The translations under genes and the position numbers were made by a program. This document shows positions 35,567 through 46,010 of a DNA stretch of 64,000 bases, in pieces. The stretch covers positions 6,080-70,079 of the forward strand of contig DAOUEK010000007.1 in NCBI GenBank assembly GCA_034430425.1, in the 5' to 3' direction. The notes under the pieces were generated by a model. It saw nothing but the letters and a program-made list of their open reading frames with translations, did not search any database and had not been told where the DNA came from. Source of the stretch: WVZH01 sp034430425 (lineage in GTDB: Bacteria; Chloroflexota; Anaerolineae; Anaerolineales; E44-bin32). Within the stretch, counting starts at the first letter, position 1. Every line of letters begins with the position of its first letter.

Positions 35567-36586
35567 ATGACCTCGAAAACGAATGAAATTTCCGTAGATG
35601 CCGGCCGGGCCTACAAGGAAAGCTTCAATTTTGTGAACTTTGTGCGGTCCTATGGCACCCAACTCGGTATCGTGGGCGTTTTCTTCGGCATGTGGATCTT
35701 CTTTATCGTTATGGCACCGAACACCTTTCTCTCACCCAATATCTATTATTCCTTCATGTCTACCATCCCCTTTTTCGCCATGATGGCCATGCCCCTTACC
35801 GTCCTTGTGATTGCAGGGGAGATGGATTTGTCCTTCCCTTCCATCATGGCTATGGGCACGGTGACTTTTCTGCTGACCTACAATGAAGTCCAGAATGTTT
35901 GGCTGGCATTTGCCGCAGCGCTCGTGACCGGCTTGTTCATCGGCTGGCTAAATGGGATTATCGTGGTCAAGTTTGGCATCCCTTCCCTGGTGGCTACGAT
36001 TGGCACCCAATTCTTCTGGCGGGGTGCAGTGTTGGTCCTCTCTGAGGGACACAGCGGGACCCTGGTTTACACCAAAGAAACCTTCCTACGTCCACTACTG
36101 GTCGGTAAAATCGGTAACGTTTTCCCCATGCAGATGCTGTGGCTAATCATCATTACTGTCGGATCCTGGGTGTTGCTCAACCGGCATCGTTTTGGAGCGC
36201 ACATCTACCTGATCGGGGATAACGCCAACAGTGCCGAGTTGATGGGTGTAAACACCGGACGCGTGCGCATACAGGGTTTTATGCTCGTTGGTTTGATCGC
36301 AGCCTTCGCCGGCATCGTCGCCAGCCTACACGTGACCTACTTCTGGCCCAGCCAGGGTGAGGGGTACTTACTGAAAACATTGGCATCGATCTTCCTCGGC
36401 GGCACATCCGTATTCGGCGGTGTCGGGACGATCCTGGGCACCTTCGTCGGCGCTTTCATGATCGGCGCCATCGAGGCCGCCACAGTCGCCATCGGCTGGA
36501 CCGGGTTCCTAACCCAATTGATCTACGGCTTAATCATTGTGCTGTCGGTCATCATGCACACCTATCTCGGCAAGCGTTTGGGGTAG
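35567..36586 (+). CDS. Sugar ABC transporter permease
   Basis: A 339-residue RbsC/BPD_transp_2-type permease with about nine membrane segments. Family segments include VIAGEMDLSFPSIMAMGTV near residue 85, GWLNGIIVVKFGIPSLVATIGTQFFWRG, and LKTLASIFLGGTSVFGGVGTILGTFVGAF. It forms the channel of the galactose-type importer with the ATPase just upstream. AAAGGA precedes the start. Confidence 0.92.
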   Translation: MTSKTNEISVDAGRAYKESFNFVNFVRSYGTQLGIVGVFFGMWIFFIVMAPNTFLSPNIYYSFMSTIPFFAMMAMPLTVLVIAGEMDLSFPSIMAMGTVTFLLTYNEVQNVWLAFAAALVTGLFIGWLNGIIVVKFGIPSLVATIGTQFFWRGAVLVLSEGHSGTLVYTKETFLRPLLVGKIGNVFPMQMLWLIIITVGSWVLLNRHRFGAHIYLIGDNANSAELMGVNTGRVRIQGFMLVGLIAAFAGIVASLHVTYFWPSQGEGYLLKTLASIFLGGTSVFGGVGTILGTFVGAFMIGAIEAATVAIGWTGFLTQLIYGLIIVLSVIMHTYLGKRLG

Positions 36587-36672
36587 CGTAGATACAACCT
36601 GGCTTATTCAATTTAACTATCGCGGATGACTCTTCCCACACCGTTTAGCCAAACGAATTTTCTTCTGGTGCG

Positions 36673-37863
36673 ATGATGCAACGACAACAACGCAGGGAAT
36701 TACTCGAAAACGAATTCGAAAAACGATACAAGGCAGCCCCCAGCAAATGGGTTCGTGCTCCCGGACGCGTGGACTTAATCGGCAGCCACACGGATTACAA
36801 TCAAGGCTTTGTCCTCATTCAAGCCATCGATCGAGACATCTGGATCGCCGCTGCCCCTCGCAGTGATGGCATCGTGCGAATTTCCTCGCTCAACGCAGAA
36901 GGGATGCGGGAATTCAAACTAGCTGAGATTTCCTTCGACACTGATATGACCTGGACGAATTACGTTCGAGGCGTAGCACACATTCTTCAACTAGAGGGGT
37001 ATGCGCTGACGGGATTCGATGGCTTGATTCACAGCACGATTCCCTTCGGCAGCGGTTTGAGTTCCTCCGCCGCGCTGGAAGTATCCACGGCGGTGCTTTT
37101 TAAAGAACTGGCGGATTGGTCCCTTGATCCTGTTCAACGAGCATTGCTTTGCCAGCGCGCCGAAAATGAATTCGTCGGTATGAACTGCGGCATCATGGAT
37201 CAATACGCTTCCTCGGTTGGGCAAGAGGATGCCGTGCTGCTGCTCGATTGTCGTTCGATCACCAGCCAGGTAAAACCCTTTGCGCCCGGGGTACAGGTCA
37301 TAGCTTGCGACACGCGCGCCGAACGCAGTCTTGTCGATTCCGAATATCACGAACGCCGGTCGCAATGTGAACAAGGAGTCGCCGTGCTTGCGAACGTCTA
37401 TCCGGAAATTCAATCCCTGCGTGACGTCAGTCTGCAGCAGATCAACGAACACAAGGCGGATTTGGATGCGGTAGTCTACAACCGCTGCCGCTTTGTGATT
37501 GAGGAGAATCAGCGTGTATTGGCGGTCGCCGAGGCAGTCTCCTGTGGAGATTATGCCCGCGCCGGACAAATGATGCTGGATTCATTCCAGGGTGCGCATG
37601 ATTTGTATGAGATCGTATCCGGCGAAATGATCGCCATGAAGAATGCGATTATGTCCGCTCCGGGTGCACTCGGCACGCGCGGCGCAGGCGCCGGCTTCGG
37701 AGGCTGCCTGGTGGCTCTCGTGGAAGACGAACACGCAGAAACCTTCTCCGACCAGGTCCTCGGAACTTATAAAGAATACACCGGTATCGATGCGCGGGTT
37801 TTCCCCGTGCGAGCGGCTGCCGGCGCAGGTGTTCTCACCTTTCCAAATATTGAAATTCAGTAA
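36673..37863 (+). CDS. galK: Galactokinase
   Basis: A 396-residue GHMP kinase that phosphorylates galactose at C1. All three family motifs are visible: RAPGRVDLIGSHTDYNQGFVL (galactokinase signature, with SH in place of the common EH), PFGSGLSSSAALEVS (ATP-binding) and TRGAGAGFGGCLVALV. Catalytic Asp is in NCGIMDQYASSVG. Two adjacent ATGs (36673, 36676) could start it; no strong ribosome-binding site is seen. It completes the Leloir entry with galT; galE is not in this window. Confidence 0.94.
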   Translation: MMQRQQRRELLENEFEKRYKAAPSKWVRAPGRVDLIGSHTDYNQGFVLIQAIDRDIWIAAAPRSDGIVRISSLNAEGMREFKLAEISFDTDMTWTNYVRGVAHILQLEGYALTGFDGLIHSTIPFGSGLSSSAALEVSTAVLFKELADWSLDPVQRALLCQRAENEFVGMNCGIMDQYASSVGQEDAVLLLDCRSITSQVKPFAPGVQVIACDTRAERSLVDSEYHERRSQCEQGVAVLANVYPEIQSLRDVSLQQINEHKADLDAVVYNRCRFVIEENQRVLAVAEAVSCGDYARAGQMMLDSFQGAHDLYEIVSGEMIAMKNAIMSAPGALGTRGAGAGFGGCLVALVEDEHAETFSDQVLGTYKEYTGIDARVFPVRAAAGAGVLTFPNIEIQ

Positions 37864-37878
37864 ACTGATCGATCGCCT

Positions 37879-38850
37879 TCAAGGCACAAGATCGATTTCC
37901 CAATCCGCACTTGCCACATTAATCGTCGTGCTGTTTCCCGGCCAGTACAAGTGGCTCCAATAATTTGCGCCTCGCAGTGTGGAGGGATTGCGCCCCAGCG
38001 TAACGATTATTCGATCGGGATTGAAATACGCAAAGTACGTATCTCGGTTGATCGGCGAACGCCCCAGTGTGGGATCCATCGACACCCAGCCAACCGCAGG
38101 GAAGTACACTTCCAGCCAGGCATGTTCGAATGGCATTTTTGCCACTTCATCCGCCTCCGGGTATCGCAAACCAGCTATATAGCGCGCTGGAATCCCCGCC
38201 GCCCGGCTGAGTGCCATCATCAGCGAGGCGAATTCACTGCAGTCCGCCCCCATGACACCAAAAGTGGCCTGCGCGCCCCAATCGTCCGCATTGGTGCTGT
38301 AGACCAGGTTTTCGGCGACATAATCATAGAAAGCACGTACCTGTTCGCATACGGTCTGCTTTCCCGCCGCCAGTTCCCGCGATAAAGATACGATTTGTGG
38401 ATTGGCAGATTCGATGTGCAGCTCAGCATGCGTGAACTCATCCGGCAGGTCGCCTTCGCACTGCGACCAGGAGTACACCACCTCGAATACCTCAACTTCT
38501 GTTTCGATGGTCACTTCGAGTGTTTCACCAGGAGCATGCTCGGAGAGCTCGAACTCCGCATACAAATTGCCATATTCGTCTGTGAGCAGCACGTAGGAGT
38601 CGGGTGAAATCTCACGCCACTGAACCTGCTGAAAAGGCTGCAGATCGCGGATCAACGCCACCCACAGATTTTGTTTCTCGGGTTGTCCCGTTCCGATGTT
38701 TGACAGAATCAGATGCTGCCGTACGAGGTACCGCCGGGATTCCCCCAGCGAAACCCCATCGGGATTCGGACCCGCCTCCGTCGCAACGACCTTTGGAGAA
38801 GCGCAGGCAGCAAACAAACTCAACAACCCGATGTATAACACTTTTCGCAT
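37879..38850 (-). CDS. Transglutaminase-like domain lipoprotein
   Basis: About 323 residues. A lipoprotein signal MRKVLYIGLLSLFAAC is followed by a beta-rich region (70-140), and then a transglutaminase-like core: VCEQVRAFYDYVAENLVYST, GVMGADCSEFASLMMALSRAAGIPARYIAGL with the catalytic-type Cys, AWLEVYFPAVGWVSMDPTLG with His and Asp. Such extracellular proteins are thought to act as cysteine peptidases or amidases. ATG at 38850 gives a proper lipobox; an in-frame ATG at 38874 adds eight residues. It converges with galK. Confidence 0.8.
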   Translation of the reverse strand: MRKVLYIGLLSLFAACASPKVVATEAGPNPDGVSLGESRRYLVRQHLILSNIGTGQPEKQNLWVALIRDLQPFQQVQWREISPDSYVLLTDEYGNLYAEFELSEHAPGETLEVTIETEVEVFEVVYSWSQCEGDLPDEFTHAELHIESANPQIVSLSRELAAGKQTVCEQVRAFYDYVAENLVYSTNADDWGAQATFGVMGADCSEFASLMMALSRAAGIPARYIAGLRYPEADEVAKMPFEHAWLEVYFPAVGWVSMDPTLGRSPINRDTYFAYFNPDRIIVTLGRNPSTLRGANYWSHLYWPGNSTTINVASADWEIDLVP

Positions 38851-38901
38851 AACTTCATTATAGGAGGAATACAATTGATGTGTTACTCAATACTGATGCT
38901 T

Positions 38902-39435
38902 TCAATCTCGAAACAGCAGCTTATGTTTCAAAGGTCCGGACCAGACGTAATCGTTTCGATCGGCCTCACCGGGGCCCTTGAAATCATCGATCGGGCAGAT
39001 TAAGGTTTCTTTCTCCCCGATCCGAAAGACGATTTCGTCCCTGAGCACCTTGCCTACGAACTTATAGGCAAGATCAGCTGAGTCAAATCGAAGCTCCGTG
39101 TGTGTTCCGATTTGCACGATCACTTCCTGCCACACAAACATCATACGCACATTCCCAACCGCGGAATTTATTGGGGGGATAATGTATGGCTCATCACGTG
39201 AATGCTCAAAGTATCCCCAATATTCTTCCGGAACAAAGATCGCAAGCCGCTCAAGACCGATTCCGGGCACGAACGGAATCCCTGCGAGATTCTCATCGCT
39301 TTGGAGATCCTGGTCCTGGCTCTCCTCACCGAAAGAGAAATCGTCATCACGCTCATCCGTGGGCTGAATGGAACGCACGACGCTAATGATCAAAGTAACT
39401 GCCAAAATAAAAATAAACAGCGTAACGAAATCCAT
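38902..39435 (-). CDS. Single-pass membrane protein of unknown function
   Basis: A 177-residue protein: one N-terminal membrane helix (VTLFIFILAVTLIISVV), an acidic linker rich in Asp, Glu and Ser, and a C-terminal soluble domain of about 110 residues with predicted beta structure (VPEEYWGYFEHSRDEP, VRMMFVWQEVIVQIGTHTELRF, VFRIGEKETLICPI). No family is recognised. ATG at 39435 has GGG 7 nt upstream and places the helix at the N-terminus; an earlier ATG is at 39483. Downstream of a pair of membrane genes on the same strand. Confidence 0.55.
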   Translation of the reverse strand: MDFVTLFIFILAVTLIISVVRSIQPTDERDDDFSFGEESQDQDLQSDENLAGIPFVPGIGLERLAIFVPEEYWGYFEHSRDEPYIIPPINSAVGNVRMMFVWQEVIVQIGTHTELRFDSADLAYKFVGKVLRDEIVFRIGEKETLICPIDDFKGPGEADRNDYVWSGPLKHKLLFRD

Positions 39436-39591
39436 CTTATTTCCCAACCCATACCTTATCTTCGCCGTGCTTACACCATACAAGCGGTATTGGAGTCGTC
39501 GTCCTGAACACAGTTACCATCAGATCATCGACGATCATCCTCATCGATTTAATGAAACATCGGGAATATGAAACTCCAGAGCTGAGATCGA

Positions 39592-40440
39592 TCAGGCCTC
39601 CGTGGTCCCTTGATCTGTCAATTCGATCCTTGGAAGCAAGCCACGCACAGCCCGCCACGAGATCGTCCCGGCGATCGCTCCCGCCACCAAACCACCGATC
39701 GCGGCCGGCCAGACGGCGAGCGCAAGCTGGCTTACCTGCGCCGACTTATCCAGCATTTCCACGTATCGTTGCGCCAGATAAAATATTACCAGCGCGGTGC
39801 TTGCTCCACCAACACTTCCAATCCACCAGCCTGTGAGATTATCTCCCACCCATCGATTGGCCTTCTCAACCCTCTCTCGCAGCACAAGCCACTGCATAAC
39901 GGCCATCCCAACGGCGAAGATAAGTCCGACCACAACACCAAAAATCACTAAAAAGAGCCGCTCCGGCTCATCGTTCTTGAGCGCCGTGCTTATCACCGAT
40001 TGAACGTTCAATAAAATCGCCAATGCCGGTGCAGAGCCGAGTGCGGTTGCCAGCAGCCACCATCTGAGTTCGATGCTATCTCGCAACACGAGCCACTGCA
40101 TCGAACCCAGGACGCAACCATAGAGAACGCCACTCCAAGTCAATGCGCCCATGCTATCGATTTTCTTCATCGCCACAGCCGATGCGCCGGAGGCGATGGC
40201 GACACCAAGTGTGGTTACCAGGATCCAACTACTTTTCCTTATCTTCACGGCAGGAAGGAGCTTCTCTTTTATGGCGGTAAATTTCTCGGAGACGATACGC
40301 ACTTTCACTCTGGATGTATCCACAAACTCACTGACATGCTCTGTGATTTCAGCTTGAGGTCCCGGCCGTTGTTGTCTCAAAATAATCCGTAACGTAAAAC
40401 CAGAAATTAATGCTGGGAACAACCCCAACATCATCACCAA
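39592..40440 (-). pseudogene. C-terminal part of a multi-pass membrane protein, likely frameshifted
   Basis: A 282-residue frame with about seven hydrophobic segments and internal similarity (GSMQWLVLRDSIEL and AVMQWLVLRERVEK). The frame stays open upstream of the TTG at 40440 to a G7 tract (minus strand, 40471-40477), where it encodes the hydrophobic segment IVLYVAFIPSLVMM. Adding one G to this tract would join it to the upstream frame (40455-40958) into one protein of about 455 residues. It may be a real frameshift, a sequencing error, or a phase-variable gene. Function unknown. Confidence 0.55.
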
Positions 40441-40454
40441 CGAAGGGATAAACG

Positions 40455-40958
40455 CTACATAAAGAACAATCCCCCCCAGAGGTGTTGAGCCCCACCGATA
40501 TCATAGGCAAAGACTCTTTCGGTATAACCGAGGACATACACAGGAACGACAGCGCCCAGGCCCCAGCCAACTGTGTTGGCCACTACCCAGAGACCTGCTT
40601 TTCGGTAGCGCCGGAAGAGAGCTAGTGATTGAGTAGCCCCAAGCACCAAACCGGCTACGGTGTAACACCAGATCATCCCGCGCGCATCCGACTCGTAATC
40701 GCCTAACGACAAAATCACCGACACAAGAACATAACCCCACACACTTAAAAGAAACCAGGAGCTGGGCAATCGACCCCTGAGTAGCCAGAATTGCATCAAA
40801 GTCGCGATCCCCCCAATGATGAGTGAATATGCAGTGAGTATCCAGTGCCAATGTCCTTCATAGAGCATAGGACTAAAGAGGAAAAAACTTACCACCAAAT
40901 GGATCAGAAACCATCGCCCGAATGGAAATTTCCGTGTGATATTTTTATTCTCCCTCAT
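40455..40958 (-). pseudogene. N-terminal part of the same multi-pass membrane protein
   Basis: A 167-residue frame with four to five membrane helices (WFLIHLVVSFFLFSPML, GLVLGATQSLALFRRYRKAG, VVANTVGWGLGAVVPVYVLGY). It stops with TAG shortly after the G7 tract, in the middle of what looks like a Gly-rich membrane segment (GGAQHLWGG). The repeats of about 20-residue helices with QxLxLRR-type loops resemble those in the downstream frame, supporting a single original gene. GGGAGGGGG-like purine sequence precedes the ATG. Confidence 0.55.
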
Positions 40959-41266
40959 GAGTTCCCCCTCCCTTCATAGCAGCGAATTGATTTCCCCCTT
41001 TTACTGATTTAGTAAACCCATACGTGTAAGATTCGTTACATATTGTCTGGACAAATTTATGGTGAAAAAAACGACGAAGACGAACCGGATGCATCACAAC
41101 ACAACAAGATCAGCGAACTTACCTTCAAAATCGGACGAGGTTTATCCACTCTGCAGGTGACATCCTGCACTGCCCCACAATCCCCCCTGCTCCTATCATT
41201 ATTCCATACCGAATCTCGTCGCAGAGCGCAAGAAAATCAAGCGCTCCCAGCCCACGGGAGGGGCCC
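40959..41266. other. 308-bp region upstream of the large hdr-met operon
   Basis: Divergent promoter region. A dyad TTTACT-N5-AGTAAA lies at 41000-41016 and a shorter one TTGTC-TG-GACAA at 41044-41055. Either could bind a regulator. No convincing -35/-10 pair and no gene were recognised. GGGAGGGG just before the TTG at 41267 can serve as ribosome-binding site. Confidence 0.4.
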
Positions 41267-44200
41267 TTGTCATCAAAGCAAAGGGCGCAGGCAGACCCCC
41301 TCGATCGGGCCCAAAACGACCCGCCCGCTCCCGTCGGAGCGGTCTTGGTCGTCGGCGGTGGCATCGCCGGCATGCAGGCCAGCCTCGATCTGGCCGACCA
41401 GGGCTACAAGGTCCACCTGGTGGAGACGAAGTCCGCCATTGGCGGACACATGGCACAACTCGATAAAACGTTCCCCACGAACGATTGCGCCATGTGCACC
41501 ATCAGCCCGAAACTCGTCGACATCGGCCGCCACCTCAACATCGATCTGCGCGTCGACACCGACGTACTCAAAGTCGATGGCCAGCCCGGCGATTTCACGG
41601 TCACCCTGCGTCATAAACCTCGCTACATTGATCCCTTAAAATGCGTCGGTTGTGGTGATTGCGTCGATGTCTGCCCGGTCGTGCTGCCCGACCCGTTCAA
41701 TGAATCGCTATCCTCGCGCCGCGCGGCGCACAAGCTGTACCCACAGGGCGTTCCCAACGCATTTGCCATCTCCAAATTGGGCATCTCTCCCTGCCGCGAT
41801 GCCTGCCCTGCCGGCCAGCGAGCCCAGGGTTACATCGCCCTGATCCGCGAAGGCCGCTACGATGACGCCCTGCGCGTGATCAAGGAGGACAATCCCTTCC
41901 CCGGTATATGCGGCCGCATATGCAACCACCGCTGCGAAGATGCCTGCAATCGTGGCCTGATCGACGAGCCGATTAATATCCGCGCTTTGAAACGCTTCGT
42001 GACCGATAAGGTCTACCAGAATCCTCGCCAGGTGCGCGAACCCGTCGAAATCACCCGGAAAGCAAAGGTAGCTGTGATCGGCGCCGGACCGTGCGGCCTG
42101 ACCGCCGCACAGGATCTGGCCATGCTGGGTTATCCGGTTACTGTTTTCGAGGCGCTGCCCGTCGCCGGCGGAATGCTGCGCGTCGGGGTGCCTGAGTATC
42201 GCCTGCCGACTGAGATCATCGAACGCGAGATCGCCGACATCCTCGACCTGGGCATTGATTTGAAACTCAACACCACGGTTGAGGACATGGATGAGTTATT
42301 CGACCAGGGCTATGAGGCGGTGCTCGTCGCGGTCGGCGCCCATGAGGGGATCCGTCTGCCGATCCCGGGCGCCGACCTTGAGGGCGTTCTGATCAATACC
42401 CGCTTCCTGCGCGATGTCCGCCTGGATAACCCGCCGGCGATCGGCGATCGTGTTCTTGTACTCGGGGGCGGTAACGTGGCTATCGACTGCGCCCGTACCG
42501 CCGTACGCATGGGCGCCGAAGTGCACATGGCATGCCTCGAGCCGCGCGACAACTTGCCCGGCCATGCCTGGGAAGCTGATGCTGCCGAAGAGGAAGGCGT
42601 GGTCATTCATGCTGACCGCACTTTCATCCGCATCGTCGATGACGGCAGCGGGCACGCGGCCGGCGTGGAATGCGCACAGGTCGCCCACTTTGATTTCGAT
42701 CATGAAGGTCGCTTATCGGTTGAGACAGTTCCCGATTCGGAGCATGTGATCGAAGCGGGCACGATCATTTTTTCCGTTGGTCAGCGCGCTGGTCTGGCTT
42801 TCATCCCCGATGACGCCGGTGTGGGCGTCACCGCCCAACGCACTATAGCCATCAACCCCAACACCATGGCTGCCACACGACCGGGCGTTTTCGCCGCCGG
42901 TGACAGTGTCTCTGGCACAGCGTTCGTGATCGAAGCCGTGGCCTCCGGCCATCAGGCGGCCGAAAGCATCCATCGCTATTTGCGCGGCGATGAACTCGAG
43001 CCGGAGCCCAAACCCGAACTGCCGGTGGTGAAGTTCAGCCACACCGAGCTTCAGGCGCGTGTTCGCTCCGGTGAGATTAAGCCCACGGGACGGATCCCAT
43101 TGCCCGAGCTTCCCGTCGAAGAGCGTAAGGGCTGCTTTGCCGAAGTCGAAGGCGGCTACAGCGACGAAGCGGCGCAAGCCGAAGCAGCTCGCTGCCTGGC
43201 CTGTGCGCTGTGCTCCGAATGTCTCTCCTGCCAGTATATCTGTGGGCGCGACGCCATCAATCACGACGAAGTAGCATCGATCGAGCAGCTGCGTGTGGGT
43301 GCGGTGATCCTGGCCCCCGGCTATGAAATCTACAACGCCGAGCTTTCAGCCGAGTACGGCCTGGGACGCTACCCCAACGTGATTACCGCCTTGCAGCTTG
43401 AGCGTTTGCTTTCTGCCTCCGGTCCTACAGCAGGGCATGTCAACCGGCCCTCCGATGGATCACCGGCGAAGAAGGTGGCTTTCCTGCAGTGCGTCGGCTC
43501 GCGCGACAAAAGTCATGACTACTGTTCCTCAGTATGCTGCATGTACGCCGCCAAAGAAGCGATCATGATCAAAGAGCACGATCCCGAAGCCGAAGTGCAC
43601 GTGTTCATGATGGACATGCGCGCCTTCAGCAAGGGATACGAAAGCTACTACCGCCGCGCCCAGCAGCAATACGACATCCAATACACCCGCTGCAGGGTCT
43701 CCGAATTCAAAGAAGACCCGGACAGCCAGGACATCGTGGTTCGATACGCGAGTCAATCTCCCACAAATGGAAACGGAGTAACTGGCTCCAAGTCGCTGAC
43801 CCCTGGGTTATTGATCAGCGAAGAACACTTCGACCTGGTCGTGCTCTCCGTCGGCATGGAAATATCCGAAAACGTGAAGGCCCTGGGTCGAGATCTCGGT
43901 ATCCAGCTGGATGAATACGGCTTTTGCCATACGGCATTCTTCAACCCATTGGAAACCACCCGCCCGGGGATCTACGCCGTCGGGCCCTTTCGCGAACCGA
44001 AGGACATCCCTGAATCGGTGGTGGACGCCAGCGGCGCCGCAGCGCGGGCTGCCGGCTTGCTCGCCTCCGCACGCCACTCGCTTACCAGCTCACCGGAATA
44101 CCCACCCGAGCGAGACGTAACAGGAGAAGATGCGCGCGTAGGCGTCTTCGTCTGTCACTGCGGCTCAAACATCGGCGGTTTTCTGGACGTGCCCAGCGTA

Positions 44201-45889
44201 GCCGAATACGCCAAATCGCTGCCCGGCGTGGTCCACGCCGAGGACAACTTGTACACCTGTTCGCAGGACACTGTGGCGCATATTACCGAGACGGTAAAAG
44301 AAATGAATCTCAATCGTGTCGTCGTTGCCTCCTGTACGCCGCACACCCACGGCCTGCTCTTCCAAGACTGCATCCGCGCGGGTGGGCTTAATCCGGCATT
44401 GTTCGATATGGCCAACATCCGCAATCAATGCTCCTGGGTGCACTCCCACGACAAGCAAGCCGCCACGAGCAAGGCGCGTAGCCTCGTTCGAATGGCCGTG
44501 GGCCGTGTGATCACACTGGAACCGATCCACACCAGCGAAGTTGAAATCGAACACAGCGCGCTGGTGGTCGGCGGAGGGGTCTCGGGCATGACGGCTGCCC
44601 TTTCCCTCGCCGAGAACGGCTTCGATGTCCATCTGGTCGAGCGGGAAGGACAGCTGGGCGGCAATTTCAACAAGGTGCACTATACCGTAAGCGGCGATGA
44701 GCCGCGCGAACTTTTGGAAACCCTGATTGCCGATGTCGAGGCGGAAACCCGGATTAAAACCTATCTAAACCATGAAGTAGTCCACACCGACGGATTCATG
44801 GGAAAATTCACCACCACACTGCGAGATCGAAAAGGGGAAACGCAGGTCGCACACGGCGTGACCATCATCGCCACCGGCGCCCAAGAGTATCACGGATCAG
44901 AATACGATTACGAGAACAACCCGCGTGTGGTCACCGGTCTGGAATTGGAAGCGCTGCTTGCCAGAGCGCATGGATCCAACATCGATCTCGAAGATCGCGC
45001 TGCCGAAGCCTGGGAAGCGATTGGCAGACAGCTTCCCGCTGAAGTGGCGATGATCTTGTGCGTAGGTCCGGCAGAGCGCTTCTGTGCACGCCTGTGCTGC
45101 ACCACGGCCTTGAAACAAGCCTTGACGATCAAGCGTCTCAAACCCGAGGCGGTCATCACGGTACTTTACAAAGACATCCGCACGTATGGCTTCAAGGAAT
45201 CGCTCTACACCGAGGCGCGTGGGGCCGGGGTTCGCTTCGTTCGCTACGACGACGACAACCGACCTGTCGTACGAAGTGTTGAGGCAGGATTGGAAATCGA
45301 AATCCGGGATCACGTCTTGGGTGAAAACCTAACCTTGTATCCGGGCTTGCTCATGTTAAGCACACCGGCCGTGCCGGCCGAGGGCTCGCGTGAGTTGGCC
45401 TCCAAATTCAAAGTCTCACTCGATCAGGACGGATTCTTCATGGAAGCGCACATTAAACTGCGCCCGGTGGATTTTGCCTCCGACGGCTATTTCATGGCCG
45501 GCATGGCACATTATCCCAAGTTCGTCGACGAGAGCATCGTCCAGGCTCAGGCGGCCGCCTCGCGTGCCGCGCGTATCATCTCTCGCCCCACGCTGACGGC
45601 AGGTGGCGTGGTTGCCCAGGTCGACCCAACGAAATGTGTCGGCTGCCTGACATGCGTTCGCGTCTGTCCTTATGGTGTGCCCAGGGTGATACCCAATACA
45701 ACCGGCGTGGGGGAGATCAGCGGGGCAGCGTATATCGAACCCACGGTTTGCCACGGCTGCGGATCGTGCGCTTCCGAGTGCCCCGCCAAGGCCATCAGCG
45801 TCATCCACTATCGTGACAACCAGATTACAATCAAATTGGATGCTTTACTGTCGGAGACATTTGATGATAAGGTCAAGGAGAAGGTGTAG
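41267..45889 (+). CDS. hdrA: Giant HdrA with inserted GltD-like NAD(P)H-binding module (copy 1)
   Basis: A 1540-residue Fe-S flavoprotein. It begins as HdrA: FAD motif VVGGGIAGMQASL (28-40), TFPTNDCAMC (68-77) and [4Fe-4S] motif CVGCGDCVDVCPV (126-138). At about 168-580 a GltD/NfnL-like module is inserted: CRDACPAGQRAQGYIALIREG, then IGAGPCGLTAAQDLAMLG, then the NAD(P) fold VLGGGNVAIDCARTAVRMG. HdrA then resumes (CSECLSCQYICG, VGSRDKSHDYCSSVCCMYAAKEA). A second HdrA-type FAD fold starts near 1102 (VVGGGVSGMTAALSLAENG), and two ferredoxin motifs close the protein. HdrA bifurcates electrons at its FAD; the insert implies NAD(P)H as a partner. Start TTG with GGGAGGGG just upstream. A close paralogue lies at 48421-52983. 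Confidence 0.9.
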   Translation: MSSKQRAQADPLDRAQNDPPAPVGAVLVVGGGIAGMQASLDLADQGYKVHLVETKSAIGGHMAQLDKTFPTNDCAMCTISPKLVDIGRHLNIDLRVDTDVLKVDGQPGDFTVTLRHKPRYIDPLKCVGCGDCVDVCPVVLPDPFNESLSSRRAAHKLYPQGVPNAFAISKLGISPCRDACPAGQRAQGYIALIREGRYDDALRVIKEDNPFPGICGRICNHRCEDACNRGLIDEPINIRALKRFVTDKVYQNPRQVREPVEITRKAKVAVIGAGPCGLTAAQDLAMLGYPVTVFEALPVAGGMLRVGVPEYRLPTEIIEREIADILDLGIDLKLNTTVEDMDELFDQGYEAVLVAVGAHEGIRLPIPGADLEGVLINTRFLRDVRLDNPPAIGDRVLVLGGGNVAIDCARTAVRMGAEVHMACLEPRDNLPGHAWEADAAEEEGVVIHADRTFIRIVDDGSGHAAGVECAQVAHFDFDHEGRLSVETVPDSEHVIEAGTIIFSVGQRAGLAFIPDDAGVGVTAQRTIAINPNTMAATRPGVFAAGDSVSGTAFVIEAVASGHQAAESIHRYLRGDELEPEPKPELPVVKFSHTELQARVRSGEIKPTGRIPLPELPVEERKGCFAEVEGGYSDEAAQAEAARCLACALCSECLSCQYICGRDAINHDEVASIEQLRVGAVILAPGYEIYNAELSAEYGLGRYPNVITALQLERLLSASGPTAGHVNRPSDGSPAKKVAFLQCVGSRDKSHDYCSSVCCMYAAKEAIMIKEHDPEAEVHVFMMDMRAFSKGYESYYRRAQQQYDIQYTRCRVSEFKEDPDSQDIVVRYASQSPTNGNGVTGSKSLTPGLLISEEHFDLVVLSVGMEISENVKALGRDLGIQLDEYGFCHTAFFNPLETTRPGIYAVGPFREPKDIPESVVDASGAAARAAGLLASARHSLTSSPEYPPERDVTGEDARVGVFVCHCGSNIGGFLDVPSVAEYAKSLPGVVHAEDNLYTCSQDTVAHITETVKEMNLNRVVVASCTPHTHGLLFQDCIRAGGLNPALFDMANIRNQCSWVHSHDKQAATSKARSLVRMAVGRVITLEPIHTSEVEIEHSALVVGGGVSGMTAALSLAENGFDVHLVEREGQLGGNFNKVHYTVSGDEPRELLETLIADVEAETRIKTYLNHEVVHTDGFMGKFTTTLRDRKGETQVAHGVTIIATGAQEYHGSEYDYENNPRVVTGLELEALLARAHGSNIDLEDRAAEAWEAIGRQLPAEVAMILCVGPAERFCARLCCTTALKQALTIKRLKPEAVITVLYKDIRTYGFKESLYTEARGAGVRFVRYDDDNRPVVRSVEAGLEIEIRDHVLGENLTLYPGLLMLSTPAVPAEGSRELASKFKVSLDQDGFFMEAHIKLRPVDFASDGYFMAGMAHYPKFVDESIVQAQAAASRAARIISRPTLTAGGVVAQVDPTKCVGCLTCVRVCPYGVPRVIPNTTGVGEISGAAYIEPTVCHGCGSCASECPAKAISVIHYRDNQITIKLDALLSETFDDKVKEKV

Positions 45890-46010
45890 GTTCTTATTAC
45901 CATCCTTCGACTTCACCTTCGGTTCCACTTAGGATGAATAGAGATCGCTTGATTTATTAGCGGTTGCGGAAAAAGATTAATAGATCATTGAACAGGATCA
46001 GGAAGGGAAT

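Noticed and set aside
38878..39003. A 41-codon plus-strand frame with a good AGGAGG site before it
   Set aside because: It lies antisense to the 3' end of the gene at 38902-39435, has no recognisable motif, and looks like a chance match.
41043..41639. A 198-codon plus-strand frame overlapping the start of the first giant hdrA
   Set aside because: Ser/Arg/Pro-rich translation without motifs; it is the out-of-frame shadow of the hdrA coding region.
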